A stretch of DNA of 64,000 bases from Candidatus Fokinia cryptica. GTDB taxonomy: Bacteria > Pseudomonadota > Alphaproteobacteria > Rickettsiales > Midichloriaceae. The notes below the pieces were generated by a model. The model did not search any database. It was not told the DNA's origin and saw only the letters and a list, made by a program, of their open reading frames with translations. Below, piece by piece: positions 54,439 to 63,250 of the stretch. The translations under genes and the position numbers were made by a program. The stretch covers positions 269,823 to 333,822 of the forward strand of contig NZ_CP110343.1 of the NCBI RefSeq assembly GCF_034359305.1, given 5' to 3'. Numbering within the stretch: position 1 is the stretch's first letter; each line of letters opens with the position of its first letter.

Positions 54439-57400
54439 ATGTTGGATTTTTTTACGCAGCATAAGAGAACAACAATAGTGCTGTTACTCTTTTCTATTTT
54501 TATAGGTTATTTATCGTATCTTAAAATACCAAAGGAAAATAATCCAGATGTTAAGATACCAGTTATATATATGCTTGTGATGCAACAAGGTATATCTCCA
54601 GAGGATTCGGAACAACTTATAGTAAAACCTCTAGAAACAGCATTGCGTGGTATTTCAGGTATTAAACATATCACTTCTCACGCATATGAAGGAAGTGCTT
54701 CAATTATATTAGAATTTAATAGTAATATTGATCAAGATAAGGCTCTTGAGGATGTGAGGAATAAGGTGGACGATACGAAAAATCAACTTCCAAAAGATGC
54801 TGATACTCCAGTCATACAGCAAGTAGATCTTAGTTTATTTCCGGTATTGAATGTAATTTTATCAGGTGATCTCGATCAAAGAACTCTAATTTCTATAGGA
54901 AGGGAGATGAAAAACCAAATTAAAATGATCCCTGAAGTGTTAGAGGTAGATCTGAGTGGTGATAGAGAGCCTTTAGTTGAAATATTAGTTAATCCGAGCA
55001 AATTGGCTCTATATAATTTAAATCCTTCAGTAGTTGCTGATTTTATCAGCAAAAATAATATGCTTATTACTGCTGGAAAGATAGATAATGCTGGAGGTGC
55101 ATATCAGATTAAAATTAAAAATCTGATCGAATCATACCAAGAACTTTTAGATTTTCCGATTGCAAATTATAATGGTGCAGTGCTGAAAATTAGAGATATT
55201 GGAGATGTAAAATATTCATTCAAAGATAGTACTACAATAGCTAGAATAAACGGAGAGCAAGTAATTGCATTAGCAGTTTCAAAAAGAAATGGGGCTAACA
55301 TAATAAATACTTTGGAAAAGATAAAAAATCTCGTTGAATCTAGAAAGCAATATCTACCAAAAAATCTTCATATTACTTATTCAAACGATGAAGCAAATGA
55401 GATAAAAGAAACTCTTTCTGACTTAGAAAATGGTATACTACTCGCTGGTCTGTTGGTGTTGCTGATAGTATTTTCTACTATGGGAATTGGTTCCTCTTTA
55501 TTAGTGGCGTTTTCTCTTCCTGCTTCGTTTTTTGCCACCATACTGATTTTGTATGTATGTGGATACACATTAAACATAATAGTTTTATTTAGTTTAATCT
55601 TGTCAATAGGAATGGTAGTAGATGATGCTATTGTTGTTAGTGAATATGCAGATAGAAAAATTACTGAAGGTGAGGAGCCATCAAAAGCTTTTCTTAGTGC
55701 TGCAAAGAGAATGTTATGGCCGATTATAACGTCAACTTTAGTAAAGGTAATAGTATTTTTGCCTCTTCTTTTTTGGCCCGGTATGGTAGGTAACTTCATG
55801 AAGTATATGCCAATTACAGTAACTATGATATTGACTTGTTCACTGCTATTTGCGTTATTCTTTCAACCATCTGTAGGCGCAATTCTTATAAAGAAACCTC
55901 GTACTATAGATAGTAGGAAAGTTGATGAAATATATGCTTCTGAAAATGGAGATCTTTCTGAGCTACAGGGAGTGTATAAAGTCTACTACAATATACTTAT
56001 AAAACTCACCTCTAGACCGAAAAAATCAATCCTCTTATTGTTTTGTGGGATAATATGCATATATGTAGTTTTTGGCTTTTTTAGCAAAGGATTTGAATTT
56101 TTCCCTGATATAGAGCCTAAGAATTCTCTATTAGTAATACGTTCTTCAGGTAATTTATCTATGAAACAAAGAGATACAATAACTAGAGAGGTGGAGTCTC
56201 AAATTATGGATTTTAAGGAAATTAAGCACTTTTATACGAAAATAATTGCAGATGCACGCTCTCAAAGCCTTAAAGATGATACTATTGCCACTATAGATAT
56301 GGAGTATGTAGACTGGAAAATAAGGAGAAAAGCGAAAGATATTCAAGAAGATATAAAAAAAGCAGTAAAAAATGTAGAAGGTATAAAGTTTGAAATTCTT
56401 TCTGGTGATTCTGGCCCAAAATCAGGAAAGCCGGTATGGTTTAGTGTTAGAGGAGATGATTGGAGTAGTATAAAGCGAGTTACAGAGCACGTAGTGATGC
56501 TAATGAAAAAAGATGACAATTTCATAAATGTTGAAACTTCGGAGCCTTCTGAGGGATTAGAGTATAGGATAAACGTAAATAGAATATTAGCTGCTAAATA
56601 TAATATTACTGCTGCAAATGTAGGACAGATTGTTCAAATGGCTACTGGAGGATTGCTAGTATCCAAGTATATTACTAAAGATTACGATAATGAAATTGAT
56701 ATTGTAGTGAGATTTCCAGAAGAGTATAGGAACATAGATTGGATTAAAAATGTTAGAATCCCTTACGGGAAGGGGAGTGTACCTTTAGAATGTTTAGCTG
56801 AAACTAAAGCTACTAGAAAACGTTCTGAGATACTGCATGTAGACTGTGCAAGAGCGATTACAATTCAAAGTGATGTGAAAGATGGTGTAGTTCCAGAAAA
56901 ACAGATCGAACTGATTCAACGTTGGTTTTCTGAATTAGAAGAGCAAAAAGTGTCGATGATTGTGCACGGAGATCTTGAAAGTCAAAAAGAAAGTGGAAAT
57001 TTTCTTGGAAATGCATTCCTATCAGCAATTGTCATGATGTTTATAGTTATGCTTACGCAATTTAATAGTTTTTATAACGCGCTTGTCGTTATGAGTTCTG
57101 TTGTGCTTTCTACTGGTGGTGTGCTTTTGGGGCTTATGCTATCAAATCAAGCTTTTGGTGTTGTAATGTGTGGTATAGGTATTATTGCACTTTCTGGAAT
57201 AGTATTAAATAACAATATAATATTAATTGATACTTATCAGTATTTGCGTAAATTAGGACATACTGTAGAAGATGCTGCTATTAGAGCAGCTGTGCAGAGA
57301 TTTAGACCAATCACCTTAACAGCTTCTACTGCAATACTTGGTTTATTACCTCTAGTTCTGGGGTTGACTATTAATCTCATAGATAGAGAGATATTGTATG

Positions 57401-57561
57401 ATGCTCCTTCTAGTCAGTGGTGGAAGCAGTTATCTGCTTCGATTGCTGGAGGGCTTACATTTGCTACTATCCTTACATTATTTTTTACACCATGCATGAT
57501 TCTCTTAGGGAAAAGATTTGAAAAAGAAGAGACGGTAGTAGTAAAGGAGGGATTGGAATAA
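54439..57561 (+). CDS. RND-family efflux transporter (AcrB/MdtBC-like)
   Basis: A 1040-residue inner-membrane proton/drug antiporter. Two RND halves with 12 membrane segments: KRTTIVLLLFSIFIGYLSYLKIP at the start, periplasmic loops with TDKNQLPKDA-type and NILITAGKID-like text, the TM4 aspartate pair GMVVDDAIVV, and a second half beginning SRPKKSILLLFCGIICIYVVFG. No membrane fusion protein or outer-membrane channel gene is beside it. It starts 17 bases after atpA, an odd partner, possibly in one transcript. Substrate cannot be read from sequence. Confidence 0.92.
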   Translation: MLDFFTQHKRTTIVLLLFSIFIGYLSYLKIPKENNPDVKIPVIYMLVMQQGISPEDSEQLIVKPLETALRGISGIKHITSHAYEGSASIILEFNSNIDQDKALEDVRNKVDDTKNQLPKDADTPVIQQVDLSLFPVLNVILSGDLDQRTLISIGREMKNQIKMIPEVLEVDLSGDREPLVEILVNPSKLALYNLNPSVVADFISKNNMLITAGKIDNAGGAYQIKIKNLIESYQELLDFPIANYNGAVLKIRDIGDVKYSFKDSTTIARINGEQVIALAVSKRNGANIINTLEKIKNLVESRKQYLPKNLHITYSNDEANEIKETLSDLENGILLAGLLVLLIVFSTMGIGSSLLVAFSLPASFFATILILYVCGYTLNIIVLFSLILSIGMVVDDAIVVSEYADRKITEGEEPSKAFLSAAKRMLWPIITSTLVKVIVFLPLLFWPGMVGNFMKYMPITVTMILTCSLLFALFFQPSVGAILIKKPRTIDSRKVDEIYASENGDLSELQGVYKVYYNILIKLTSRPKKSILLLFCGIICIYVVFGFFSKGFEFFPDIEPKNSLLVIRSSGNLSMKQRDTITREVESQIMDFKEIKHFYTKIIADARSQSLKDDTIATIDMEYVDWKIRRKAKDIQEDIKKAVKNVEGIKFEILSGDSGPKSGKPVWFSVRGDDWSSIKRVTEHVVMLMKKDDNFINVETSEPSEGLEYRINVNRILAAKYNITAANVGQIVQMATGGLLVSKYITKDYDNEIDIVVRFPEEYRNIDWIKNVRIPYGKGSVPLECLAETKATRKRSEILHVDCARAITIQSDVKDGVVPEKQIELIQRWFSELEEQKVSMIVHGDLESQKESGNFLGNAFLSAIVMMFIVMLTQFNSFYNALVVMSSVVLSTGGVLLGLMLSNQAFGVVMCGIGIIALSGIVLNNNIILIDTYQYLRKLGHTVEDAAIRAAVQRFRPITLTASTAILGLLPLVLGLTINLIDREILYDAPSSQWWKQLSASIAGGLTFATILTLFFTPCMILLGKRFEKEETVVVKEGLE

Positions 57562-57880
57562 TATATAAGTTAAATAATGATATGCACCATCTATAATTTG
57601 AATATTTTGTGTGGTTTAGGATTTTTCTTAAAATTTTAAATTAAGCATTTTAAATATTGTTTTTCATATATAAAAAAGATCTTCTAAAATAGCTGCAATA
57701 TTTCTTCTTAAGATTGACAATTACTTACGTAATAAGAGAAATCACAAAACAAAATTTCTTGTTTTTTAGTATGTCGCTAACGTTTAGTGAGCTATTAATG
57801 TTCGTTTAATGGTATTTCAGTTACTTTTTCTAGTATCTTGTTTTGTTTAAAAGTATAGAGTTATTGTAAAATTGTAGAAA
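57562..57880. other. Gene-free spacer after the RND gene
   Basis: About 320 AT-rich bases with several poly-T/A runs and no frame or RNA gene seen. It leads into the tandem array at 57881. Contains AATTACTTACGTAATAAG near 57720, loosely like the virB9 leader palindrome. Confidence 0.5.
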
Positions 57881-58375
57881 GACTTTACTTTAGGTGCGAA
57901 AATGTTCCTATGCGAGTACAGTAGGAGAGCATTTGTAAATAAGCATTTCGGATTAATAATGAAGTTTTTATGCTGATAATATAGTTTATGGTTTATGGGA
58001 GATAATATGAAGAGCCGCATTTATACTATCAAGTCTGAAACTTGCTATGGAACTTTCTTCTTTTCTCAATTAGTAGAATGCTATACTTGAGTCTACTTCA
58101 GGTACGAAAATGTTCCTATGCGAGTACAGTAGGAGAGCATTTGTAAATAAGCATTTCGGATCAATAATGAAGTTTTATAAAGTATGCTGATAATATAGTT
58201 TATGGTTTATGGGAGAGATATGAAGAGCCGCATTTATACTATCAAGTCTGAAACTTGCTATGCCTTTTTTCTTTTCTCAATCAGTAGAATGCTATACTTG
58301 AGTCTACTTCAGGTACGAAAATGTTCCTATGCGAGTACAGAGGAGAGCATTTGTAAATAAAATTCAGATTAAATG
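57881..58375. repeat. Tandem repeat array, ~210-base unit, 2.3 copies
   Basis: Units begin near 57881, 58091 and 58302; the core TGTTCCTATGCGAGTACAG recurs at spacing 208 and 211. Units 1 and 2 are near full length and differ mainly by a TAAAG insertion and small indels; unit 3 stops after ~75 bases. Each full unit carries a hairpin CAAGT-ctgaa-ACTTG and short direct repeats GCATTT. Short frames inside (about 24-27 codons) are not conserved in unit 3. No protein gene is implied. Confidence 0.93.
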
Positions 58376-58415
58376 ATTTTTTTAAACAAAAGGGACGATT
58401 TTACCACTCACAACT

Positions 58416-58446
58416 TAGGTGTAGCAAATTTTATATGCTACACCTA
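58416..58446. terminator. Strong hairpin after tlc
   Basis: An exact 11-bp inverted repeat (TAGGTGTAGCA / TGCTACACCTA) with a 9-base AT loop lies 10 bases past the tlc stop codon, on the minus-strand transcript. There is no clear U-tract after it, so it may be a transcript-stabilising stem rather than a classic intrinsic terminator. Confidence 0.55.
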
Positions 58447-58455
58447 TTTGGCTAT

Positions 58456-59925
58456 TCAAGCTTCTCCAGTTTCATTAATTTTCTGAGCTCTTCTTTCCTC
58501 AAATTTTTCAGACATAGGGAATATAGCAATAATCCAAGGTATACATATCAATATTGATGTCCACAACAATGCATCTTGTATATCAACTATACTAGGTGCA
58601 ACAGAAGGACTATATACTACTACGTACAACCAGAGTAGAAATTGCTGCCATAATCCACCAAACCCTTTTCCTGTTCTGCCACCCAATACACTTACTACAG
58701 CTTTTCCTCTGGTACGTAACTCTTCACCTAATACTGTATATACTCTTTCTAAAGATGAATCAAAAAGCGGATATTTAGCACCTTTTCCTACGACGTTCTG
58801 TATAGCTCCACATATAGCTATTACTTGTATTGCTTTAATTCCAATATATGTAGCAACCCACGTCTCAACACTACTAGAAAACTTAATACATCCAAAAAAC
58901 AGTATAGCAGTGCCAAGTATGATAGCAGGTGTCATAAGTGCTATAGTACGCCACTTCATTTTTTTACCAATATAAGAACCAAATAACCCAAACAATATTG
59001 CAGAACCTGCTGTCCACATTTGCACTCTAGAATTGAATAGGAAGTAAGCAGTTTTACCAGCAAATGCCATAGATGCATACTTTTTGTACACTCCCTCTAT
59101 GGTATTAAAAGCAATTCCATATGCCAGAACAAAAAGTACTAAAAATCCTATTTCCGGACTTTTCATGATGAAAGAAATGCTATCTCTAAAGCTCATCTTA
59201 ACTTTTTCTCCTTTAAATCCTTTTGTTAGGTTAATCGTTGCACTTCCTACTACACCTTTAAGTCTTTCGATACAGAATGCTAAAACGGCGGTAGACGCAA
59301 CACATCCTATTCCAACATTTGCAAGGACAACGTCCCAGCTTTTCATGATTTTTTCTCCATTTTCTCCAATTGAAGCTGATACAAGAGAAGAGAATTCTCC
59401 CGAAGCGAACAATCCAACTTGTGCCGCAATACCTAATTTAGGATATAATCCAGAAGCTTCATCAGTTCCTGTAATTTGGTTTGCTATCTGCCAAAATAGT
59501 AGTGATAGCATGAATGTGCCGTACAGTTCAGCTGTGAGATAGTAAAATGATACAACCCAATAACGAACAACACCTATCGGGTAATAGAGAGATGGAAATC
59601 TTTGCTGATATTCTGCTAAATCGTCAAGAAAGTAGTCCGTATACGTATCGTTTATCATAAACCCGTATACCATTATGATAGCTCCAAAGATGAAGTTGAA
59701 AAGGTGATATGTGTGAACTCTATTAAGTTTTTTAGATATCTGCATGTAGAACACCATCGCAAATGCTGCAACAGGCAGTACTACAAAAGATTTTATAGCA
59801 CTCAAGAATTCTGGCGCTATATCTACAACAAACGAGTCTTTTATACTTCTTAATATGCTATACTGAAAGACAGTAAAAACTATCATTATAGTAAGCAATA
59901 TATTTTTCTCTAAAGATTTTCTCAT
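58456..59925 (-). CDS. tlcA: ATP/ADP translocase (Tlc/NttA family)
   Basis: Inner-membrane nucleotide antiporter that brings host ATP in for bacterial ADP, the mark of energy parasitism in Rickettsiales and Chlamydiae. The 489 residues have about 12 membrane segments, with RSIKDSFVVDIAPEF at the first loop, WQIANQITGTDEASGLYPKLGIAAQVGLFASGE, and SFRDSISFIMKSPEIGFLVLFVLAYGI. Only one copy is in this window; relatives often have several with different nucleotides. Transport of ATP/ADP is the best guess; another nucleotide cannot be excluded. Confidence 0.95.
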   Translation of the reverse strand: MRKSLEKNILLTIMIVFTVFQYSILRSIKDSFVVDIAPEFLSAIKSFVVLPVAAFAMVFYMQISKKLNRVHTYHLFNFIFGAIIMVYGFMINDTYTDYFLDDLAEYQQRFPSLYYPIGVVRYWVVSFYYLTAELYGTFMLSLLFWQIANQITGTDEASGLYPKLGIAAQVGLFASGEFSSLVSASIGENGEKIMKSWDVVLANVGIGCVASTAVLAFCIERLKGVVGSATINLTKGFKGEKVKMSFRDSISFIMKSPEIGFLVLFVLAYGIAFNTIEGVYKKYASMAFAGKTAYFLFNSRVQMWTAGSAILFGLFGSYIGKKMKWRTIALMTPAIILGTAILFFGCIKFSSSVETWVATYIGIKAIQVIAICGAIQNVVGKGAKYPLFDSSLERVYTVLGEELRTRGKAVVSVLGGRTGKGFGGLWQQFLLWLYVVVYSPSVAPSIVDIQDALLWTSILICIPWIIAIFPMSEKFEERRAQKINETGEA

Positions 59926-60051
59926 TTTTTATATTAATTAACACTAATACTCAGATTAATATACGTATATAGTTCCTTAAAAAGCAACTAGAATATCGAG
60001 AAAATCTATTATATTCTGTGAAGAGGTAGGTGAATTAATGTTTTTAAGATA

Positions 60052-60699
60052 GTGAATAAAAATCCGGATGCATTAGACGATATTCTCGCAGAAGAAGTCT
60101 CTGAAAAGTGGAATAGAAGAGTTAAATTCGCAGGCATAATAATTTCGTTAGGATTTATATGTACTGCGGTATTTATTGGTGTAAAGCAGTTTTATGATTA
60201 TAAAAGGGTAAAAGATACTAAGGACGATGCTGCACTTTTTACAAGAATACTATACGAAAATCCATCTACAGGTAATTTAGAGCAAGAAGATATGCAATAC
60301 AAAACTAATGCATATATTGGATTATACGAAAATTATAAATTAGGTTTGATATTAAGAAATTATGAACCTGCAAAAGCAATTGTGAAGTGTCAGAAGATTG
60401 CTGATCTAGGTATCGATGATGGAATTACAGAATATAATAAATTCCTTGGATATTCATTACGATTGAGGAGCGGTATTGCAAAAGATAACGATCCTTTAAT
60501 TATGAATGATGTTTCAGTGTATCATATACTTCAAAATGTGATAAAGATGTCTTTATACACTTCTCATAATGAAGGGAAAAAAGCCCTTGCTATTTCTTCA
60601 GAGTTAACCAATTCCTTTCATCTGAATGAGGAACTACATGCTATTATAAATGAAGTTGTGAACTATATAATCATCGAAAATCGTACGGATAAAGAGTAA
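60052..60699 (+). CDS. Membrane-anchored TPR-like protein (YfgM/DUF2659-like)
   Basis: A 215-residue protein with a short cytoplasmic N-terminus (DDILAEEVSEKWNRRVKF), one membrane helix (~27-46, AGIIISLGFICTAVFIGVKQF) and a periplasmic helical body with TPR-like spacing. Layout resembles YfgM/TPR_21 proteins that link SecYEG and periplasmic chaperones, and rickettsial DUF2659 proteins. GTG start at 60052. The 122-base gap to glyA contains a 20-codon frame (60700-60762) of no clear meaning. Confidence 0.6.
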   Translation: MNKNPDALDDILAEEVSEKWNRRVKFAGIIISLGFICTAVFIGVKQFYDYKRVKDTKDDAALFTRILYENPSTGNLEQEDMQYKTNAYIGLYENYKLGLILRNYEPAKAIVKCQKIADLGIDDGITEYNKFLGYSLRLRSGIAKDNDPLIMNDVSVYHILQNVIKMSLYTSHNEGKKALAISSELTNSFHLNEELHAIINEVVNYIIIENRTDKE

Positions 60700-60821
60700 A
60701 TGTTCGATAAAGTGAGTTTCAAAGAGTATTTGAATATTGCTTCGATGATGGAGTTGATTTAACGTGTGGCTAGTGTAGTCGGTTCAGCTGATTTTTTGGA
60801 TGACATTTTAAAAAAGAAGAA

Positions 60822-62099
60822 ATGAATAGTATAAAAGATACTGATTATGAAGTTTATAAAATCATACTAAAAGAGTTACATAGGCAACAAAATTCCATTG
60901 AATTGATTGCTTCAGAAAATTTTGTAAGTAGTGCAGTGATGGAAGCATGTGGCTCGGTACTAACTAATAAATATGCCGAGGGATATCCTAAAAAAAGATA
61001 TTATGATGGATGCGAGTATGTAGATGAAGTAGAAGCTCTTGCAATTAATAGGGTGAAATTGCTCTTTAATTGTAGTTTTGCTAATGTTCAACCACATTCT
61101 GGTACTCAAGCTAATCAAGCGGTTTTCAGTGCTTTATTAAAGCCATATGATAAAATTATGAGTTTGTCTTTGGATTGTGGTGGCCATCTTACGCACGGTA
61201 GTAGCGTTAGCATGTCTGGAAAGTGGTTTAATGCTGTACACTATAAGCTAAATCCAGAAACACACGTATTAGATTACGATCATATATATGATATGGCTCA
61301 AAATGAAAAGCCAAAGCTCATAATTGCAGGTTATTCAGCTTATCCCAGAGTTATAGATTTCAAGAAATTTCGAGAAATAGCAGATTCTATTGGAGCTTAT
61401 TTTATGGCTGATATAGCACATTATGCAGGTTTAATAGCGGCAGAATTATATCCTACTCCATTTCCTTATGCACATGTAGTTACAGCAACTACACATAAAA
61501 CATTGAGAGGTCCAAGAGGTGGGGTGATATTATGGAATGATGACACTTTAAGTAAGCTAATAAATAATGCGGTTTTTCCCGGAATTCAGGGAGGACCTTT
61601 AATGCATATAATTGCCGCTAAGGCAGTTGCATTTAAAGAAGCAATGTCACCTAATTTTAGGGAATATGCTAAGAATGTGATAAATAATGCAAAAGCTATG
61701 GCTACATGTTTTTCAGATATAGGAATTAATACCGTAACTGGCGGAACTGATTCTCATATAATATTAATCGATCTCAGAAAACATGGAGTAGATGGAATTA
61801 CTTTATCTAGAGCACTGAATAGTATAGGTATTACATGTAATAAAAATAGTGTACCATTCGATGAGCTAAAACCCGCTTATACGTCCGGTGTTAGGATAGG
61901 AACTCCTGCTATTACTACAAGAGGTATAACTACCGATGTATGTTATGAAATTGCGTCTCATATAGCAGATTGTATTAATGTATTGAGAGATATAAATGAC
62001 ATGGGTGATTTTACGGAAACTGCTTGTGCGAAAAATATTGGTGAACAAGTAAAGCTTATATGCGAAAAATATCCACTATATAGAGATCTTGTTGTGTAG
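60822..62099 (+). CDS. glyA: Serine hydroxymethyltransferase
   Basis: PLP enzyme, serine + THF to glycine + methylene-THF. Conserved ELIASENFVS, EGYPKKRYYDGCEYVDEVE, GTQANQAVF, the PLP-lysine motif VTATTHKTLRGPRGG, and SGVRIGTPAITTRG are intact over 425 residues. An AAAAGAAGAA purine run precedes the ATG. A PLD-family nuclease gene follows after 6 bases. It feeds the folate cycle with folD. Confidence 0.97.
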   Translation: MNSIKDTDYEVYKIILKELHRQQNSIELIASENFVSSAVMEACGSVLTNKYAEGYPKKRYYDGCEYVDEVEALAINRVKLLFNCSFANVQPHSGTQANQAVFSALLKPYDKIMSLSLDCGGHLTHGSSVSMSGKWFNAVHYKLNPETHVLDYDHIYDMAQNEKPKLIIAGYSAYPRVIDFKKFREIADSIGAYFMADIAHYAGLIAAELYPTPFPYAHVVTATTHKTLRGPRGGVILWNDDTLSKLINNAVFPGIQGGPLMHIIAAKAVAFKEAMSPNFREYAKNVINNAKAMATCFSDIGINTVTGGTDSHIILIDLRKHGVDGITLSRALNSIGITCNKNSVPFDELKPAYTSGVRIGTPAITTRGITTDVCYEIASHIADCINVLRDINDMGDFTETACAKNIGEQVKLICEKYPLYRDLVV

Positions 62100-62105
62100 A
62101 AGAAA

Positions 62106-62621
62106 ATGAAAAGAAGCTTCATTTTTAAACTTTGCTTGTTATTACTTGTAGTTTATACGTTTCTCCTGAAATCTCCCATATCATGGGCACTGAAAAATGT
62201 ATGCTTCTCTCCATCTAACTGTTGTGAAAATAATGTTATTGAGCTTACTAATAAAACGCTACACTCGATAGATATTGCTGTATACTCATTGACTAATATG
62301 AGAATATACGATGCTTTAATTGATGCTAAAAAACGTGGCGTAAAAATTAGAATTATTTCCGATAAATTGCAAAGTGGTGGGAAATTCTCTCTCATTCCAG
62401 TATTAAAATCCATGGGCTTTAATGTAAGGGTAAATAAAAAAGTAAAAATTGAACATAATAAATTTAGTATATTTGATAAATCTATTATGTTGACTGGTAG
62501 CTATAATTGGACAAAGGCTGCTACAGATGGTAATTCTGAAAATTGTATTGTAGACAAGAGAAAGAGAATAATATCACGATATACAAAAAGATTTGAAGAA
62601 CTGTGGAATATGTACGAATAA
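62106..62621 (+). CDS. pld: Secreted PLD-family nuclease/phospholipase
   Basis: A 171-residue single-domain member of the phospholipase D superfamily (Nuc/endonuclease type). Signal peptide or anchor ~1-28, then the HKD motif His117-x-Lys119-x4-Asp124 (EHNKFSIFD) followed by the conserved GSYNWT. Single-HKD proteins act as dimers on DNA or phospholipid. Rickettsia carry a secreted PLD implicated in escape from phagosomes; this gene is a family relative. It starts 6 bases after glyA, likely co-transcribed. Confidence 0.9.
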   Translation: MKRSFIFKLCLLLLVVYTFLLKSPISWALKNVCFSPSNCCENNVIELTNKTLHSIDIAVYSLTNMRIYDALIDAKKRGVKIRIISDKLQSGGKFSLIPVLKSMGFNVRVNKKVKIEHNKFSIFDKSIMLTGSYNWTKAATDGNSENCIVDKRKRIISRYTKRFEELWNMYE

Positions 62622-62648
62622 GAGGATTATGATAAGTAAAAAATCACA

Positions 62649-63230
62649 CTAATCTTCAGTTGAAGTCGATAATTTCTTATATTTTTGAAGTGCTAAAGAT
62701 CTTTTTAACGGAGAAATACGATCTAAGAATACCTTACCATTAGTATGATCGATTTCGTGCTGAACACATACCGATAATATTGAGTGTGACAACTTTAATA
62801 CTTTAGTGTGCATTTTTATATCTTCATACTCAATTGTTACATCTGCTGGTCTTTTTACTTTTACGAATAATTTAGGGAAAGACAAACAGCCTTCTTCGAA
62901 TTCAGTGTAATGATCGGAACTTTGTATTATTCTTGGATTCAGCATAACGATAGGGTATTTCTCTTCTAGTTCCATTATTTGAGAATACTCCAAATTCTGA
63001 GCAATTGGTTCACTGAAGAAATTTTCATGATGTAGAATAATTAACTTTACCAAATATCCAACTTGAACAGCTGCCAATCCGATGCCATTTCTTGTATTGG
63101 TAAGGTATTGATACATTTCTATAAAAAGAGTCCTAATTTCGTCCGTTACTGTATGTATTGGTTGAGATTTTTGATGCAATATCTCATTTGGAGCTTTTAT
63201 AATTTCGAGTTTTGGTCTGAGTATTGACAT
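62649..63230 (-). CDS. def: Peptide deformylase
   Basis: Metal hydrolase removing formyl from nascent proteins. Three motifs: GIGLAAVQVG (residues ~49-58), EEGCLSFPK (Cys115) and QHEIDHTNG (HEIDH 158-162), the metal-binding set. Length 193. fmt, the usual partner, is not adjacent. It converges with the PLD gene. Confidence 0.96.
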   Translation of the reverse strand: MSILRPKLEIIKAPNEILHQKSQPIHTVTDEIRTLFIEMYQYLTNTRNGIGLAAVQVGYLVKLIILHHENFFSEPIAQNLEYSQIMELEEKYPIVMLNPRIIQSSDHYTEFEEGCLSFPKLFVKVKRPADVTIEYEDIKMHTKVLKLSHSILSVCVQHEIDHTNGKVFLDRISPLKRSLALQKYKKLSTSTED

Positions 63231-63250
63231 GAAGTAAGACTATTAATTAT

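Noticed and set aside
57902-57976. Small frame of about 24 codons inside each copy of the 210-base repeat
   Set aside because: It has different ends in copies 1 and 2 and is frameshifted in copy 3, so it is unlikely to be coding.
60700-60762. A 20-codon frame between the membrane TPR-like gene and glyA
   Set aside because: Too short, no similarity, and no clear ribosome binding site.
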